The notes under the pieces were generated by a model that saw nothing but the letters and a program-made list of their open reading frames with translations, was not told the DNA's origin and did no database searches. From the NCBI RefSeq assembly GCF_000015765.1, contig NC_008942.1, positions 186,001 through 250,000 of the forward strand: DNA of 64,000 nucleotides, written 5' to 3'. A program made the translations under genes and the position numbers. Below are positions 9,130 through 18,544 of this stretch, piece by piece (position 1 is the stretch's first letter; every line of letters begins with the position of its first letter). The stretch is from Methanocorpusculum labreanum Z (GTDB lineage: Archaea > Halobacteriota > Methanomicrobia > Methanomicrobiales > Methanocorpusculaceae).

Positions 9130-10137
9130 TTATAACCCGGTTCTCTTAAAAAGTCCCAGACACCGTTTTTTGTATTCGTCTTCGGTGATGATTCCGTTCT
9201 CCCGAAGATACTTCAGCGCCTCGAGGGATTTGTCGATCGCTTCGTCATCCAGCCCGTCACGGGGTTCCAGTGTTACCGATGAAGTCGGTTTCGGCTGTTC
9301 AAATTTGGGGGTCTCCGGCTTTTTCGAGACATAGACCTCGGCATCGTCCTCTTCCGGGAGATATTTTGCCTCATCATTGAGATGTTTGTATCGGCCGCCG
9401 CCGACCCGGGTCCGGCCTCCCGGCAGAATCATCGCATCTCCTTTCCCCTCGTCATGCCACTGATCGTCCGTCTTGCCTGAATCCGTCTCGAACACGATCA
9501 CATCGTTCAGCGGTACTTCGGCCTTTTCCTTCGGCTCCTCTTTTTCTGCAGTGGATTCGATCATGCGGGAGACCCAGGCGGCCTTTGCCTCCTCTTTCTC
9601 TTCCTCCGTTATGACCTCTTTCTGCTCGAAGATATCCCCCTCCATATCCGGCGTATCCTCGAACACATCATCCTCTTCCAAAACGGCAGGCCCGGTCGAT
9701 TTTGGTCCCGTCTCTCGTAACAGATACTCTTCGGTAAGCAGATTGCGTTTTACGGCGATGTCCCAGTTTCCCCCGACTTTGCCGTTCATCATCTCTCTCA
9801 GCGTTAAAAGTGCAGCTCTGACCTCCTCCACGGAATTTTTCACACTGTGGAAGATATATTTGTCATTGTTCACCGTTTTCAATGTCAAGGTCGGGGCGAT
9901 CGCCGCCGGGAACCGTACCGAAGCTTCCATGAGGTCGATATAATTCATCTCATAGATCCGGTACACCGTTTGACGTTCGGGATATCCCCAGAGCATGCGA
10001 AGGCGTGTTAAAAGAATCGGGATCAGAAATTTATCTTTACTTCGTGCGTAAATAACATTCAAGACCTCCTCGGTCCTGGGGATATCATCCAGGATCTCGA
10101 TCGGAAGATCGTACTGATACAATATTTCATGACGCAC
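9130..10137 (-). CDS. Conserved hypothetical protein with C-terminal SHOCT-like domain
   Basis: 335 residues, no function recognised. The N-terminal 140 residues look globular. Residues about 150-205 are very acidic (runs such as EEDDVFEDTPDMEGD) and 205-305 are charged and Pro/Lys-rich, probably disordered. The last 30 residues (SLEALKYLRENGIITEDEYKKR) match the SHOCT pattern, a short helical hairpin often found at protein ends and thought to mediate oligomerisation. No signal peptide or membrane helix. Lies downstream of the thermosome gene on the same strand, separated by a terminator-like hairpin, so likely its own transcript. Confidence 0.65.
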   Translation of the reverse strand: MRHEILYQYDLPIEILDDIPRTEEVLNVIYARSKDKFLIPILLTRLRMLWGYPERQTVYRIYEMNYIDLMEASVRFPAAIAPTLTLKTVNNDKYIFHSVKNSVEEVRAALLTLREMMNGKVGGNWDIAVKRNLLTEEYLLRETGPKSTGPAVLEEDDVFEDTPDMEGDIFEQKEVITEEEKEEAKAAWVSRMIESTAEKEEPKEKAEVPLNDVIVFETDSGKTDDQWHDEGKGDAMILPGGRTRVGGGRYKHLNDEAKYLPEEDDAEVYVSKKPETPKFEQPKPTSSVTLEPRDGLDDEAIDKSLEALKYLRENGIITEDEYKKRCLGLFKRTGL

Positions 10138-10203
10138 GGCAGAATCCCTCTGATACTTGTTATATCATTAGTGTTTGAAAATAGTTAAAGTTCCTGAATG
10201 ATG

Positions 10204-10230
10204 AAAAAAACGGAATGGGAGTATTCTCCC
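10204..10230 (-). terminator. Terminator of the thermosome gene
   Basis: On the minus strand, a stem GGGAG/CTCCC (10217-10230) is followed within 10 bases by seven T residues (10204-10210). It begins 16 bases after the thermosome stop codon. Confidence 0.6.
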
Positions 10231-10245
10231 GGGGATTTGATGTAT

Positions 10246-11901
10246 TTACATCATTCCTGGGGGCATGCCGCCCATACCGCCCATGCCTCCGCCCATTGCG
10301 GCCATCTCTTCGGGTGATGGTCCTGCGGACTTTGCGGATGCGATGACATCATCGATTCTGAGAATCATGACTGCGGCTTCTGCTGCTGAGGAAATAGCCT
10401 GGGTCTTTACGCGGAGCGGCTCTACAACGCCTGCTTCCCACATGTCGACTGCCTTTCCTTCAAAGACATCGAGACCGTAGGTCTTCTTGCCTTTCTCGTG
10501 TGCTGCACGGAGCTCTACGAGCTTGTCGATTGGGTCGAGACCTGCATTCTCTGCAAGGGTTCTCGGGATAACTTCAAGGGCGCCTGCGAATGCTTCGATT
10601 GCGAGCTGGATACGTCCGCCCTGGGTTGCTGCGTATTCGCGGAGTCTGAGGGAAAGCTCAACTTCCGGTGCTCCTCCTCCGGCGACGACCTTCTTGTCTT
10701 CAACGACACAGGCAACGACACGGAGTGCATCTTCCAGTGCACGGCCGAGTTCGTCGACAACGTGGTCTGTTCCGCCTTTGATGATGATTGAGACTGCTTT
10801 GGGGTTCTTGCATTTCTCAACGAAGATCATCTCTTCGCCGCCTACTTTGCGTTCTTCAACAATTCCTGCAACACCAAGCTCGTCAGCAGAGATGGCGTCG
10901 ATGGAGGAGATGAGTGCTCCGCCGGTTGCACGTGCAAGTTTCTCCATATCGGATTTCTTTACACGGCGGGTTGCGAAGATGCCTGCCTTGGAGAGGTAGT
11001 GCTGAGCAATGTCGTCGATACCTTTCTGACAGAAGAGGACGTTTGCGCCGGATGCTTTGATCTTCTCGACGATGCCTTTGATCATGCGCTCTTCCTCATC
11101 GAGGAACATCTGGAGCTGATCTGGGGAGGTGATGGAGATCTCTGCATCGACTTCGGTCTTCTTGTATTCGACTGCTGCGTTGAGCAGAAGGATCTTTGCG
11201 TTCTTGACGGATTTGGGCATGCCCGGGTGGACACGTTCCTTGTCGATGATCATACCTTCGATGATCTCGGACTCTTCGATTGAGCCGCCGACACGTTTCT
11301 CGACTTTGACGTTCTCGGTGTCAACTGTTCCATCAGCATCTGCAACGAGCGTGATTGCACGAACGATCAGGTCACAGAGTTTGTCTTTGGAAGCTTCTGC
11401 GTTTTTACCGGTCATTGCGGTTCCGGCGATCTTGGAAAGGATCGCGGTGTCCTTTGCCTTGACGTCGATTGCGATGGTCTGGAGAAGTTCCTGTGCTTTC
11501 TCGGCTGCCTGTCTGTATCCAAGGGTGATGACGGTCGGGTGAACGTCCATCTCGAGAAGTTCTTCGGACTTCTTTAAGAGTTCGCCTGCAATGACGACTG
11601 CGGTGGTGGTTCCGTCTCCGACTTCGTCATCCTGAGTCTTTGCGATCTCGACCATCATCTTTGCTGCCGGGTGTTCAATGTCCATCTCTTTGAGGATGGT
11701 CACACCGTCATTGGTGATAACGACATCTCCAATGGTGTCAACGAGCATCTTGTCCATGCCTTTCGGACCAAGGGTGGATCTTACGGCACCGGCAACGGCT
11801 TTTGCTGCTGCGATGTTCATGCTCTGTGCATCCCGTCCGCGAGTACGGTTTCCTCCTTCTTTGAGGATTAAGATTGGCTGTCCGCCAAGTTGTGCTGACA
11901 T
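10246..11901 (-). CDS. Thermosome subunit (group II chaperonin)
   Basis: 551 residues. ATP-dependent protein folding in a double-ring complex in the cytosol. Recognisable: [19 protein letters not shown] at the start, the nucleotide-binding [11 protein letters not shown] and GDGTTTAVV motifs, and the C-terminal [15 protein letters not shown] tail of the equatorial domain. Full length. A TATA element lies about 65 bases upstream and a clean terminator follows, so it is monocistronic. It is the only chaperonin gene in the window; whether the ring is homo- or hetero-oligomeric depends on genes elsewhere. Confidence 0.96.
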   Translation of the reverse strand: MSAQLGGQPILILKEGGNRTRGRDAQSMNIAAAKAVAGAVRSTLGPKGMDKMLVDTIGDVVITNDGVTILKEMDIEHPAAKMMVEIAKTQDDEVGDGTTTAVVIAGELLKKSEELLEMDVHPTVITLGYRQAAEKAQELLQTIAIDVKAKDTAILSKIAGTAMTGKNAEASKDKLCDLIVRAITLVADADGTVDTENVKVEKRVGGSIEESEIIEGMIIDKERVHPGMPKSVKNAKILLLNAAVEYKKTEVDAEISITSPDQLQMFLDEEERMIKGIVEKIKASGANVLFCQKGIDDIAQHYLSKAGIFATRRVKKSDMEKLARATGGALISSIDAISADELGVAGIVEERKVGGEEMIFVEKCKNPKAVSIIIKGGTDHVVDELGRALEDALRVVACVVEDKKVVAGGGAPEVELSLRLREYAATQGGRIQLAIEAFAGALEVIPRTLAENAGLDPIDKLVELRAAHEKGKKTYGLDVFEGKAVDMWEAGVVEPLRVKTQAISSAAEAAVMILRIDDVIASAKSAGPSPEEMAAMGGGMGGMGGMPPGMM

Positions 11902-11963
11902 AGTATAATCACCTATACCCTGTTTCGACAGAGTAATGTATGGAATATGTTGTTTAGTGGTTC

Positions 11964-11972
11964 TATATAAAC
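11964..11972 (-). promoter_or_regulatory. TATA element of the thermosome gene
   Basis: GTTTATATA on the minus strand, near the archaeal consensus. The predicted start site near 11938-11940 leaves a leader of about 37-40 bases before the ATG at 11901. Confidence 0.5.
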
Positions 11973-12086
11973 ATGATTATTTTTGACGGTCATCTGCGAT
12001 GTTTCCGGGGCGTATCCCCACGACGTAATGGAGGATACCCGATACGCGCCGAAGAAAAAAAGAAGGCAGGTATGGTTTCTCTTATA

Positions 12087-13217
12087 TTAGAGAACAGCTT
12101 CTATTCTGTTGAGTGCTTCTTCCAGTCTTTCGAGGGATGCTGCGTAGGAGATCCGAATCCATCCTGGAGCTCCAAACGCAAATCCCGGGGTTGCCGCCAC
12201 ATGAGCTTTGTCAAGCCAAAGATTTGCTGTTGCCCCATCATCGCCTCCGCAGTTGATGAATGCATAGAATGCACCGTTTGCCGGTGCAGTTTTCAGTCCC
12301 ATGCCGGCAAGTCTGCCGATGACATATTTTTTCCGTATCTCGAACTCTTTTCGCATCGATTCGACACAGGTCTGGTCACCTGTGAGGGCAGCAACGCCTC
12401 CCCACATAGCAAAGGTGTTGACGTTTCCAACCGAGTGCTGCATGACTTTATCCATGTACGGGATAACGTTTTCCGGAGCCGAGATATAGCCAAGTCTCCA
12501 TCCGGTCATCGCGTAGGCTTTGGAAAATCCGTTGATGGTGATCGTGCGTTCATCCATATCCGGCAGGGATCCCATCGACACATGCTCCTGACCATAGACG
12601 AGTTTTTCGTAGATCTCGTCTGAAAGACAATACAGGTCGTGATCGATGCAGGCATCCGCAAGGATCCTGAGCGATGAACGGCCGAGGATCGAACCGGTGG
12701 GGTTCGATGGCGTGTTCACGATGATCATCTTGGTCTTATCAGTGATTTTTTCGTATAGGGACTCATCGACCTGGAAATTTTCGTTGAGAGAATGATGAAC
12801 TGCTTTTCCTCGTGCAATAGTGACGCAAGGGTCGTATGAGACCCACGCCGGATCAAGAATAATCACTTCATCGCCGGGATTTAGGCATGCCATCATTGTG
12901 ATCCGAATGGCATCCTTGGCTCCGCTTGTACAGAGGATTCTGTTCTGATGTGTCGGGATATGGTTTTCCGTATTGAGTTTATCGGCGATCGCTTTGGTCA
13001 GGGCAGGGATGCCACGGGACGGTGCATAATGAGTCTCGCCACGGTGCAGGGCATCTATTGCAGCCTGAGTAATATGAGAGGGCGTAGCGAAGTCCGGTTC
13101 ACCGACGGCGAGGCTGATCACATCAATCCCTTTGGCGACCATATCCTTTGAACGGTTGTTCATCGCCATCGTTGCAGACGGAGGGACTGCAGCGATGTTT
13201 TCTGAAAGAGGCAACAT
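12087..13217 (-). CDS. Class I/II PLP-dependent aminotransferase (aspartate aminotransferase family)
   Basis: 376 residues, fold type I. The N-terminus has the VISLAVGEPDFATP substrate-binding loop. TPSNPTGS and LSDEIYEKLVYG precede the Schiff-base lysine in NGFSKAYAMTGWRLGY. The C-terminal PGFAFGAPGWIRIS contains the arginine that holds the substrate carboxylate. The closest known functions are aspartate or broad-specificity archaeal aminotransferases; exact substrate uncertain. PLP-bound, cytosolic. Between the thermosome promoter and a class V aminotransferase gene; a 59-base gap to the latter allows co-transcription. Confidence 0.88.
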   Translation of the reverse strand: MLPLSENIAAVPPSATMAMNNRSKDMVAKGIDVISLAVGEPDFATPSHITQAAIDALHRGETHYAPSRGIPALTKAIADKLNTENHIPTHQNRILCTSGAKDAIRITMMACLNPGDEVIILDPAWVSYDPCVTIARGKAVHHSLNENFQVDESLYEKITDKTKMIIVNTPSNPTGSILGRSSLRILADACIDHDLYCLSDEIYEKLVYGQEHVSMGSLPDMDERTITINGFSKAYAMTGWRLGYISAPENVIPYMDKVMQHSVGNVNTFAMWGGVAALTGDQTCVESMRKEFEIRKKYVIGRLAGMGLKTAPANGAFYAFINCGGDDGATANLWLDKAHVAATPGFAFGAPGWIRISYAASLERLEEALNRIEAVL

Positions 13218-13276
13218 ACTATCTATGTCTGTTCTGCAAGATATTTAAGGAAAGACGTTGGTCTGAAAAAAAGAGA

Positions 13277-14407
13277 TTAGGATAAGAAATCGACTGCTGC
13301 GGAAAGTCCGTCGCCTTCGAGATTGTAGCCGGCTTTCTTGAAGCACATCTGAACAGCTGCAATGGTTGCGATGATCTCGGGCGTATCGATAATACCCATA
13401 TTTCCGATTCTGAAGATCTTTCCTTTGAACCGATCCTGCCCGCCGGCAAACTCGATTCCCATCTTTTTGCAGGCTCCACGGATTTTTGCATCTTCGACGC
13501 CTTCCGGATAGAAGAATCCGGTGACGGTGTTCGATGCTTTTTGCAGAGCATCGACCTGAGGTACAAGCGAAAGACCCCATGCTTCGCCGGCTGCGCGAAC
13601 GGCGCCGGACATTCTGTGGTGGCGTGCGATCCTGTTTTCAAGCCCCTCTTCTTCGATGAGTCTGCATGCTTCGCGCAGTGCGAGGAACAACGGAACGGCC
13701 GGTGTTGCCGGAGTTTCCATCGGGTTGCCGTCGGCTGATTTCTTTGCCTTCTTTAAGTCGAGATAGAACGGTCTGTTCTCGGAGAGTCTGTCCCAGGCTC
13801 TCTGTGAAACGGAAACGGCGGCAAGTCCTGCAGGGGCTGCCAGACATTTCTGGCTTCCGACGATCGTTACATCAGCGCCCCAGGCATCTGCCTTAACGAC
13901 GTCTCCGCCGATCGAAGTGATCGCATCGAGGATGAACAGTGCATCGTATTTTCGTGCTAGTTTTCCAACCTCTTCGGCTGGATTCAGGATTGCTGCAGAG
14001 GTTTCGTTGTGGACGAGAGTTACGACTTCTGCGCCGTTTTCCAGTTCCTGTTTGAGGGCTTCGAGATTCAGCGCATGTCCCCACTCTGATTCGATCATCG
14101 TGGTCTCGCCGTAGATCTTGGAGATCAGGCCGAGTCTTTCTCCGAACTTTCCATTCACGAGGGATACGATTTTTTTGCCTTTGGCAAACGAGCCGATCGC
14201 AGCTTCCTGACCAGCAGTTCCCGAGCCGGAGAGGACAAGCATATCGTTTGTCGTGCCGAAGATGGGTTTTAAGCCTCTGACAATATCTGCATAGCAGTCG
14301 CCAAACTCCGTACTCCGGTGGTTGATTGCCTGTTTCGTCATTGCATTCCGGACCGTTTCGGGCATCGGAACGGGTCCCGGCATCATGAGCAGTGTTTCTT
14401 TATACAT
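13277..14407 (-). CDS. Class V aminotransferase (alanine-glyoxylate / serine-pyruvate type)
   Basis: 376 residues from the ATG at 14407 (MYKETLLMMPGPVPMP). An 11-codon upstream extension is unlikely because the LMMPGP block normally lies near the N-terminus. PLP enzyme; the lysine lies in VGSQKCLAAPAG and the GSGTAGQEAA cofactor loop is present. The C-terminus (FRIGNMGIIDTPEIIATI) is typical. Methanogen members act as broad-specificity alanine/aspartate aminotransferases, but the exact reaction here is inferred. Divergent from purE with only 64 bases between the starts, so their promoters overlap. Confidence 0.85.
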   Translation of the reverse strand: MYKETLLMMPGPVPMPETVRNAMTKQAINHRSTEFGDCYADIVRGLKPIFGTTNDMLVLSGSGTAGQEAAIGSFAKGKKIVSLVNGKFGERLGLISKIYGETTMIESEWGHALNLEALKQELENGAEVVTLVHNETSAAILNPAEEVGKLARKYDALFILDAITSIGGDVVKADAWGADVTIVGSQKCLAAPAGLAAVSVSQRAWDRLSENRPFYLDLKKAKKSADGNPMETPATPAVPLFLALREACRLIEEEGLENRIARHHRMSGAVRAAGEAWGLSLVPQVDALQKASNTVTGFFYPEGVEDAKIRGACKKMGIEFAGGQDRFKGKIFRIGNMGIIDTPEIIATIAAVQMCFKKAGYNLEGDGLSAAVDFLS

Positions 14408-14471
14408 GGGAAAGTCTGTTACATATATGAGAATAAACATACATATAGTAATTCCATAGAGGTTGTATCAG

Positions 14472-14861
14472 ATGCCAGAAGTCGCAGTTATAGCAGGTTC
14501 GGTTTCGGACCAGGCGATCGTTGATAAGGCAACGGCCGTTCTTCAGTCATACAATATTTCTTTCGATGTTCAGTTTATCTCCGCTCACCGCGATGCCGAT
14601 AAACTGGATGAATACGTGAAATCTTCGGATGCACTGATTTTCATTTGTATCGCCGGCATGTCGGCTGCTCTACCGGGTGTTGTCGCGGCGAGAACGAAAA
14701 AACCGGTGATCGGCGTCCCCGTTTCCGGGAAAATTGCCGGCGGACTGGACGCTCTACTTTCGATCGCACAGATGCCAAAAGGCGTCCCGGTTGCCTGCAT
14801 GGCGGTCGACGGCGGGGAAAACGCGGGACATTTCGCAGCAAGAATTCTTGGCAAAAACTAA
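14472..14861 (+). CDS. purE: PurE, N5-carboxyaminoimidazole ribonucleotide mutase family
   Basis: 129 residues from the ATG at 14472; a TTG three codons earlier is rejected because GAGGT at 14458-14462 sits at a usable distance from the ATG. Moves the carboxyl group in purine biosynthesis to form CAIR. The GSVSDQAI loop, SAHRDADKL with the catalytic histidine, and GVPVSG are visible. Slightly short for the family. No purK is adjacent, and many methanogens use a PurE that works directly with CO2 (AIR carboxylase type), so the class is left open. Second purine gene in the window after purF. Confidence 0.9.
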   Translation: MPEVAVIAGSVSDQAIVDKATAVLQSYNISFDVQFISAHRDADKLDEYVKSSDALIFICIAGMSAALPGVVAARTKKPVIGVPVSGKIAGGLDALLSIAQMPKGVPVACMAVDGGENAGHFAARILGKN

Positions 14862-14951
14862 TTTTTCAGTTGATTCATTCACTTCAGATTTTGGAGTGAC
14901 ACAACATCTTTAAAAAATAAGAGGCTGCCGATTTTGGCACCCGATCTCGAA

Positions 14952-15743
14952 TTATGCTTCGATAATGTACTTTGCTTTAAGTTCGTTCCATTTCTCGGAA
15001 GCCATTAATTTGGTGAGTCCGTCGTTGATGAGTTTCTGAAGCTCGGTGTCGCCGTTTCTCATAGCTACGGCATACTCTTCGCCGGTCGGGATTGTAGCAA
15101 GCATGACAATTCCATCTTTGCCTTTGATGTAGTCTTTGATGTTTACATCATCAAAGATGACAGCCTGCACGAGTCCGTTCTCCAGAGCAACCATCGACTG
15201 CGGGAAGGTGTCGTAGAGTTTGATCTTTCCGTCTTTTACCATCTGGTCATATTTTGCCTGACCGAAGAAGTCATCACTCTGGATATACTGATCAGCAGAG
15301 CAGCTTCTCTGGACACCGATCGTAAGATTTCCTGCCTTGAACTGATCCAGCGTTACGGTAGAACCGTTCTTTACGGCAACACCCTGGTCCACACTCCAGT
15401 ACGGCTTTGAGAAGGTCACCTGTGCAGCACGCTCAGGTGTGATAGTCATTCCTGAGTAGACCATATCGATCTTGTTTGCAAGAAGTGCCGGAATGATTCC
15501 GTCCCATGCGACTGCCTTGATTTCGACATTGAATCCTTCCTGTTCTGCGATCCACTGGATCGATTCAACATCGAATCCGACGAAGTTGCCGCTTTCATCA
15601 ACGTACGAATAGGGCGGGTAGTCTCCGTCGATACCCACGATATACGTTTTTTTCTCAGTTTGGTTACTGACACAACCTGCGGTTAGAACAGCAGATACAA
15701 CAAGAAGGGCTATGATTACCCCAAAAAACACTTTTCTATCCAT
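14952..15743 (-). CDS. Extracellular amino-acid-type solute-binding lipoprotein
   Basis: 263 residues. A signal segment ends in the lipobox LTAGC (Cys23 or nearby), so it is probably lipid-anchored outside the membrane. The rest is a family 3 periplasmic-binding fold (GIDGDYPPYSYVDESGNFVGFDVE, MVYSGMTITPERA, GVQRSCSADQYI), which binds polar amino acids. No permease or ATPase gene flanks it, so it is an orphan binding protein here; the partners must be encoded elsewhere or it may act as a sensor. Single-gene transcript. Confidence 0.85.
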   Translation of the reverse strand: MDRKVFFGVIIALLVVSAVLTAGCVSNQTEKKTYIVGIDGDYPPYSYVDESGNFVGFDVESIQWIAEQEGFNVEIKAVAWDGIIPALLANKIDMVYSGMTITPERAAQVTFSKPYWSVDQGVAVKNGSTVTLDQFKAGNLTIGVQRSCSADQYIQSDDFFGQAKYDQMVKDGKIKLYDTFPQSMVALENGLVQAVIFDDVNIKDYIKGKDGIVMLATIPTGEEYAVAMRNGDTELQKLINDGLTKLMASEKWNELKAKYIIEA

Positions 15744-15842
15744 CTGTTAATCATTTTAATTTATCCTATAAATCACTTACTTCCCATTCAAAAAATGGTG
15801 TGACCTATTAAAAGAAGTGTGTGAAATTGTATTCATATATCG

Positions 15843-16145
15843 TTATTTTTTGAAATACAGGTAACAATGACAGTGACCAAATGCCTCGATGTCTGCAGGT
15901 GCGTCCCTGCAAGGACAGAGATATATCTTATCAGCTTCGGCATCGCCGGTCGGGATACGGCATGGACAGAATCGTTTTCCATATACAAGTTTGTTTCTGG
16001 CAATTCCTTCGATGGTTGAATCGGTTACATCTTTGTTTTCATTCAGGACCCAGCCCTTTTTTACTGCAACTTTCTCGATCGAGGGGCGGATTTGCTCAGC
16101 GACTTCCTTTATTTCCTCGCGTGTTGGAATGAGATTCATTATCAA
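15843..16145 (-). CDS. Ferredoxin:thioredoxin reductase catalytic-subunit-like protein
   Basis: 100 residues. Three cysteine pairs are seen: C60-P-C62, C77-P-C79 and C92-H-C94, the CPC...CPC...CHC arrangement of the FTR catalytic subunit. There they bind a [4Fe-4S] cluster beside a redox disulfide. Spacing here is X14 and X12, unlike the plant X16/X8, so it is a family variant. It would pass ferredoxin electrons to a thioredoxin-like partner, but none is encoded in the window. Follows the deformylase-like gene by 52 bases on the same strand. The start could also be the ATG two codons later. Confidence 0.85.
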   Translation of the reverse strand: MIMNLIPTREEIKEVAEQIRPSIEKVAVKKGWVLNENKDVTDSTIEGIARNKLVYGKRFCPCRIPTGDAEADKIYLCPCRDAPADIEAFGHCHCYLYFKK

Positions 16146-16197
16146 ATATTCCTTTTCAGAAGTTATCAGGGTTTGGTTTATGGAAAATATATCTCCG

Positions 16198-16671
16198 TTA
16201 TTTTTCCAGGGATTTGAGGATCATGCGTTTCTGGATTGGTTTCAGATGATCAAGATAGAGTATCCCTTCATGATGATCTTTTTCATGCAGAAAAGCCCGG
16301 GCAGCAATTCCTTTGAGTTCGGTCTCGATCGTCTCACCGGAAATATCGAGGTATCTGCAGGTGATCTTTCCAGGGCGGCGGACCGGCCGCTGGATCCCTG
16401 GAATACAGGGACTTCCCTCCATTTCTTCAACAAGTGCCCCTTCTTTCAATACTTCCGGATTCGCTCCTTTGATGGTTACCCCTCCGGCATTTACAATGAA
16501 GAGGCGTTTCGATACGCCTATCTGGGGAGCTGAAAGACCAATGCATTTGTTGTGGATCATTGTGTCCCACATGTTCGTCAGGATCTCTAATTCCAGCGGG
16601 CCGATGTTTTGCACCGTTTCCGCATGCAAAAAGAGGACAGGGTCTCCGTATTTTCGTATCTCGCAGATCAT
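16198..16671 (-). CDS. def: Peptide deformylase-like protein with altered motif II
   Basis: 157 residues of the peptide deformylase fold, which in bacteria removes formyl from initiator Met. Motif I is GLSAPQIG (45-52) and motif III is HEKDH (H129-H133) with catalytic Glu130, both intact. Motif II, normally EGCLS with Cys as metal ligand, reads EGSPC (85-89): the usual ligand position is Ser87 and a Cys appears two residues later. Archaea do not start translation with formyl-Met, so the substrate is unclear. Either a transferred gene with a new role or a variant metal site. Divergent from the DUF1805 gene. Confidence 0.8.
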   Translation of the reverse strand: MICEIRKYGDPVLFLHAETVQNIGPLELEILTNMWDTMIHNKCIGLSAPQIGVSKRLFIVNAGGVTIKGANPEVLKEGALVEEMEGSPCIPGIQRPVRRPGKITCRYLDISGETIETELKGIAARAFLHEKDHHEGILYLDHLKPIQKRMILKSLEK

Positions 16672-16726
16672 AGATTTTGTATTATCGCTGGAATTGTTTT
16701 AGTGTTGTGATTACACATACATATGC

Positions 16727-17053
16727 ATGGATCTACAGTATGATCGTCCAGGACATGCATTTGGAACCGTAAACGGGGTCGAACTCGAAGGATTCTGTCT
16801 GCCGGTGCCTCCGTCGAATCTGATATTTATTACGGCTCCGGGCGTATTTCTCGGATGCGGTTTTTTTGATATGCGGACCTTTGACAAACTTGGGATAGCT
16901 GCCGTCAGGATCACAGGTGTATCAACGCTCGAAGAACTTCTTGCAGGCAAGATCGCGGAGCTGACACAATCTGCAGAGACATCGGGTATTCGGGTCGGGA
17001 TGACTGGAAATGATGCACTTCTGCGTATTTGTTCCCCGCATACACACCTCTAA
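16727..17053 (+). CDS. DUF1805 (YunC-like) protein
   Basis: 108 residues of unknown function. The central run of hydrophobic strands (LIFITAPGVFLGCGFFDM) and the small length match the DUF1805 family seen in Bacillus YunC and many methanogens. No catalytic motif is evident, and there is no signal peptide. Its ATG lies 55 bases from the divergent deformylase-like gene. It ends 37 bases before the PEGA protein start. Confidence 0.7.
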   Translation: MDLQYDRPGHAFGTVNGVELEGFCLPVPPSNLIFITAPGVFLGCGFFDMRTFDKLGIAAVRITGVSTLEELLAGKIAELTQSAETSGIRVGMTGNDALLRICSPHTHL

Positions 17054-17090
17054 GCAAAGATTTTTTAGTAATCACTCCGTTGTATTAACT

Positions 17091-18398
17091 ATGAAACAGT
17101 CTGTTCTTACTGTATTAGTAGTATTGGCTGCTCTTTCCTTACTTTGTCTCCCTGCTTTGGCAATCGAGATAGGTTCGGATACTGCAACCATTTATGTAAC
17201 GTCAACTCCGTCTGGAGCAACAGCAACCGATTCCGGCACCGGGAAGACCATTACTACGCCGGGTAATTTTGTCATCTATACGACTGGTACGCCAGTTGAT
17301 CATTACATAACCGTGTCAAAACCAGGGTATTATGATTATCATTATGATGCCGGCTCTGTTTTCACGGTAGGCGATTATGTCACGGTCAATGCCTTATTGG
17401 TTCCGATCCCGACCAACGGTTATCTTTCCGTGTCCTCGAGTCCTTCGGGTGCCCTTGTTTACATTGATGGAGTATACAAAGGAGTCAGTCCTCTCACGGT
17501 TACTCTTGCAGCAGGTTCACACAGTATTAGTATGGTGATGTCCGGATATAACTCATGGTCCGGCTCGACAACGGTGAATGCAGGTCAGACCACGGAGGTT
17601 TCCGCAACCCTGACCCCGTCCGTGACATACGGATATCTTTCCGTCTCTTCCAGCCCGTCGAATGCGGATGTTTACATCAATGGTGTTTACAAAGGTGATA
17701 CCTCATTCACGATCGGTCTGAACCCGGGAACCTATCAGGTCACGGTAAAGAAATCCGGCTACACATCGTATACAACGACAGCAACGGTGAATGCAGGTAC
17801 GACAACATCGGTTTCGGCCAGTCTCCAACCGAGTGCAAATGCTTATGTCCAGATTGCTTCCTATCCGTCCGGTGCTGCCGTCTATATTGACGGAAGTTAT
17901 GTTGGAAACACCCAGTACTCCACGGCATCCAATCCGAACTATCTGAATGCAGGTCCATTTACGCCCGGAACATCTCATACGCTCCTCTTCACCCTTGACA
18001 ACTACAACCCCTACTCTACGTCATTCGTATTGAGTTCAGGTGAGACCAGAACGATTTCTGCAACACTTGTCCCGGTTACGCCAGTCATAACTACTGCAAC
18101 TCTTCAGATTACCTCAGATCCGTCTGGTGCTGATGTGTATGTGGATAATGTGTTCAGAGGAGTTACCCCGGTGAATTTAAACGACATTACAGCCGGTACT
18201 CACACCGTACTTCTCCAGAACACTGGATATGATGACTGGTCCCAGTCCATTTCTTTCTCAGCTGGTCAGACTGTTGAGAGAACCGTTGTGCTGTCTCCGA
18301 AGGTTGTTCCAACGCCAACCTCCACACCTGCCCCGTTCATCGGCCTCCTTGCCGGACTTGGGGTCTGCGGAATTTTGTTCGCTGCAAGACGCCGGTAA
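17091..18398 (+). CDS. PEGA-repeat surface protein with C-terminal sorting-type anchor
   Basis: 435 residues from the ATG at 17091 (MKQSVLTV); the open frame extends further upstream but only this start gives a signal peptide (cleavage after LPALA). Five PEGA-type repeats of about 70-80 residues start near 33 (degenerate), 109, 180, 250 and 336. Each begins with a strand, then SxPSGAxVYIDGxxKG. The end is a PTPTSTPAP linker, a hydrophobic segment (FIGLLAGLGVCGILFA) and ARRR, a tripartite tail like archaeosortase substrates or a plain membrane anchor. Probably exposed on the cell surface; ligand unknown. A strong terminator follows. Confidence 0.85.
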   Translation: MKQSVLTVLVVLAALSLLCLPALAIEIGSDTATIYVTSTPSGATATDSGTGKTITTPGNFVIYTTGTPVDHYITVSKPGYYDYHYDAGSVFTVGDYVTVNALLVPIPTNGYLSVSSSPSGALVYIDGVYKGVSPLTVTLAAGSHSISMVMSGYNSWSGSTTVNAGQTTEVSATLTPSVTYGYLSVSSSPSNADVYINGVYKGDTSFTIGLNPGTYQVTVKKSGYTSYTTTATVNAGTTTSVSASLQPSANAYVQIASYPSGAAVYIDGSYVGNTQYSTASNPNYLNAGPFTPGTSHTLLFTLDNYNPYSTSFVLSSGETRTISATLVPVTPVITTATLQITSDPSGADVYVDNVFRGVTPVNLNDITAGTHTVLLQNTGYDDWSQSISFSAGQTVERTVVLSPKVVPTPTSTPAPFIGLLAGLGVCGILFAARRR

Positions 18399-18411
18399 AC
18401 ATTCCGGTTTC

Positions 18412-18446
18412 AAGACCACTCAATTTTTGAGGGTCTTCCTTTTTTT
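18412..18446 (+). terminator. Hairpin terminator after the PEGA gene
   Basis: AAGACC-A-CTCAA, TTT loop, TTGAG-GGTCTT (18412-18437): 11 paired bases with one bulged A, followed by a seven-T run at 18440-18446, 14 bases after the stop codon. Confidence 0.7.
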
Positions 18447-18544
18447 GCAAATCAATTAAAAGACAACTCTTCAGTGTTCTTTGGAGAATACCATAGGTTC
18501 TGAAGAAGTTGCGTCAGCTGAAATAGAACATACGTAAAAAAAAG

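Noticed and set aside
11973-12623. 216-codon plus-strand open frame over the aminotransferase 3' end
   Set aside because: Antisense to a clear PLP enzyme; no start signal and no fold.
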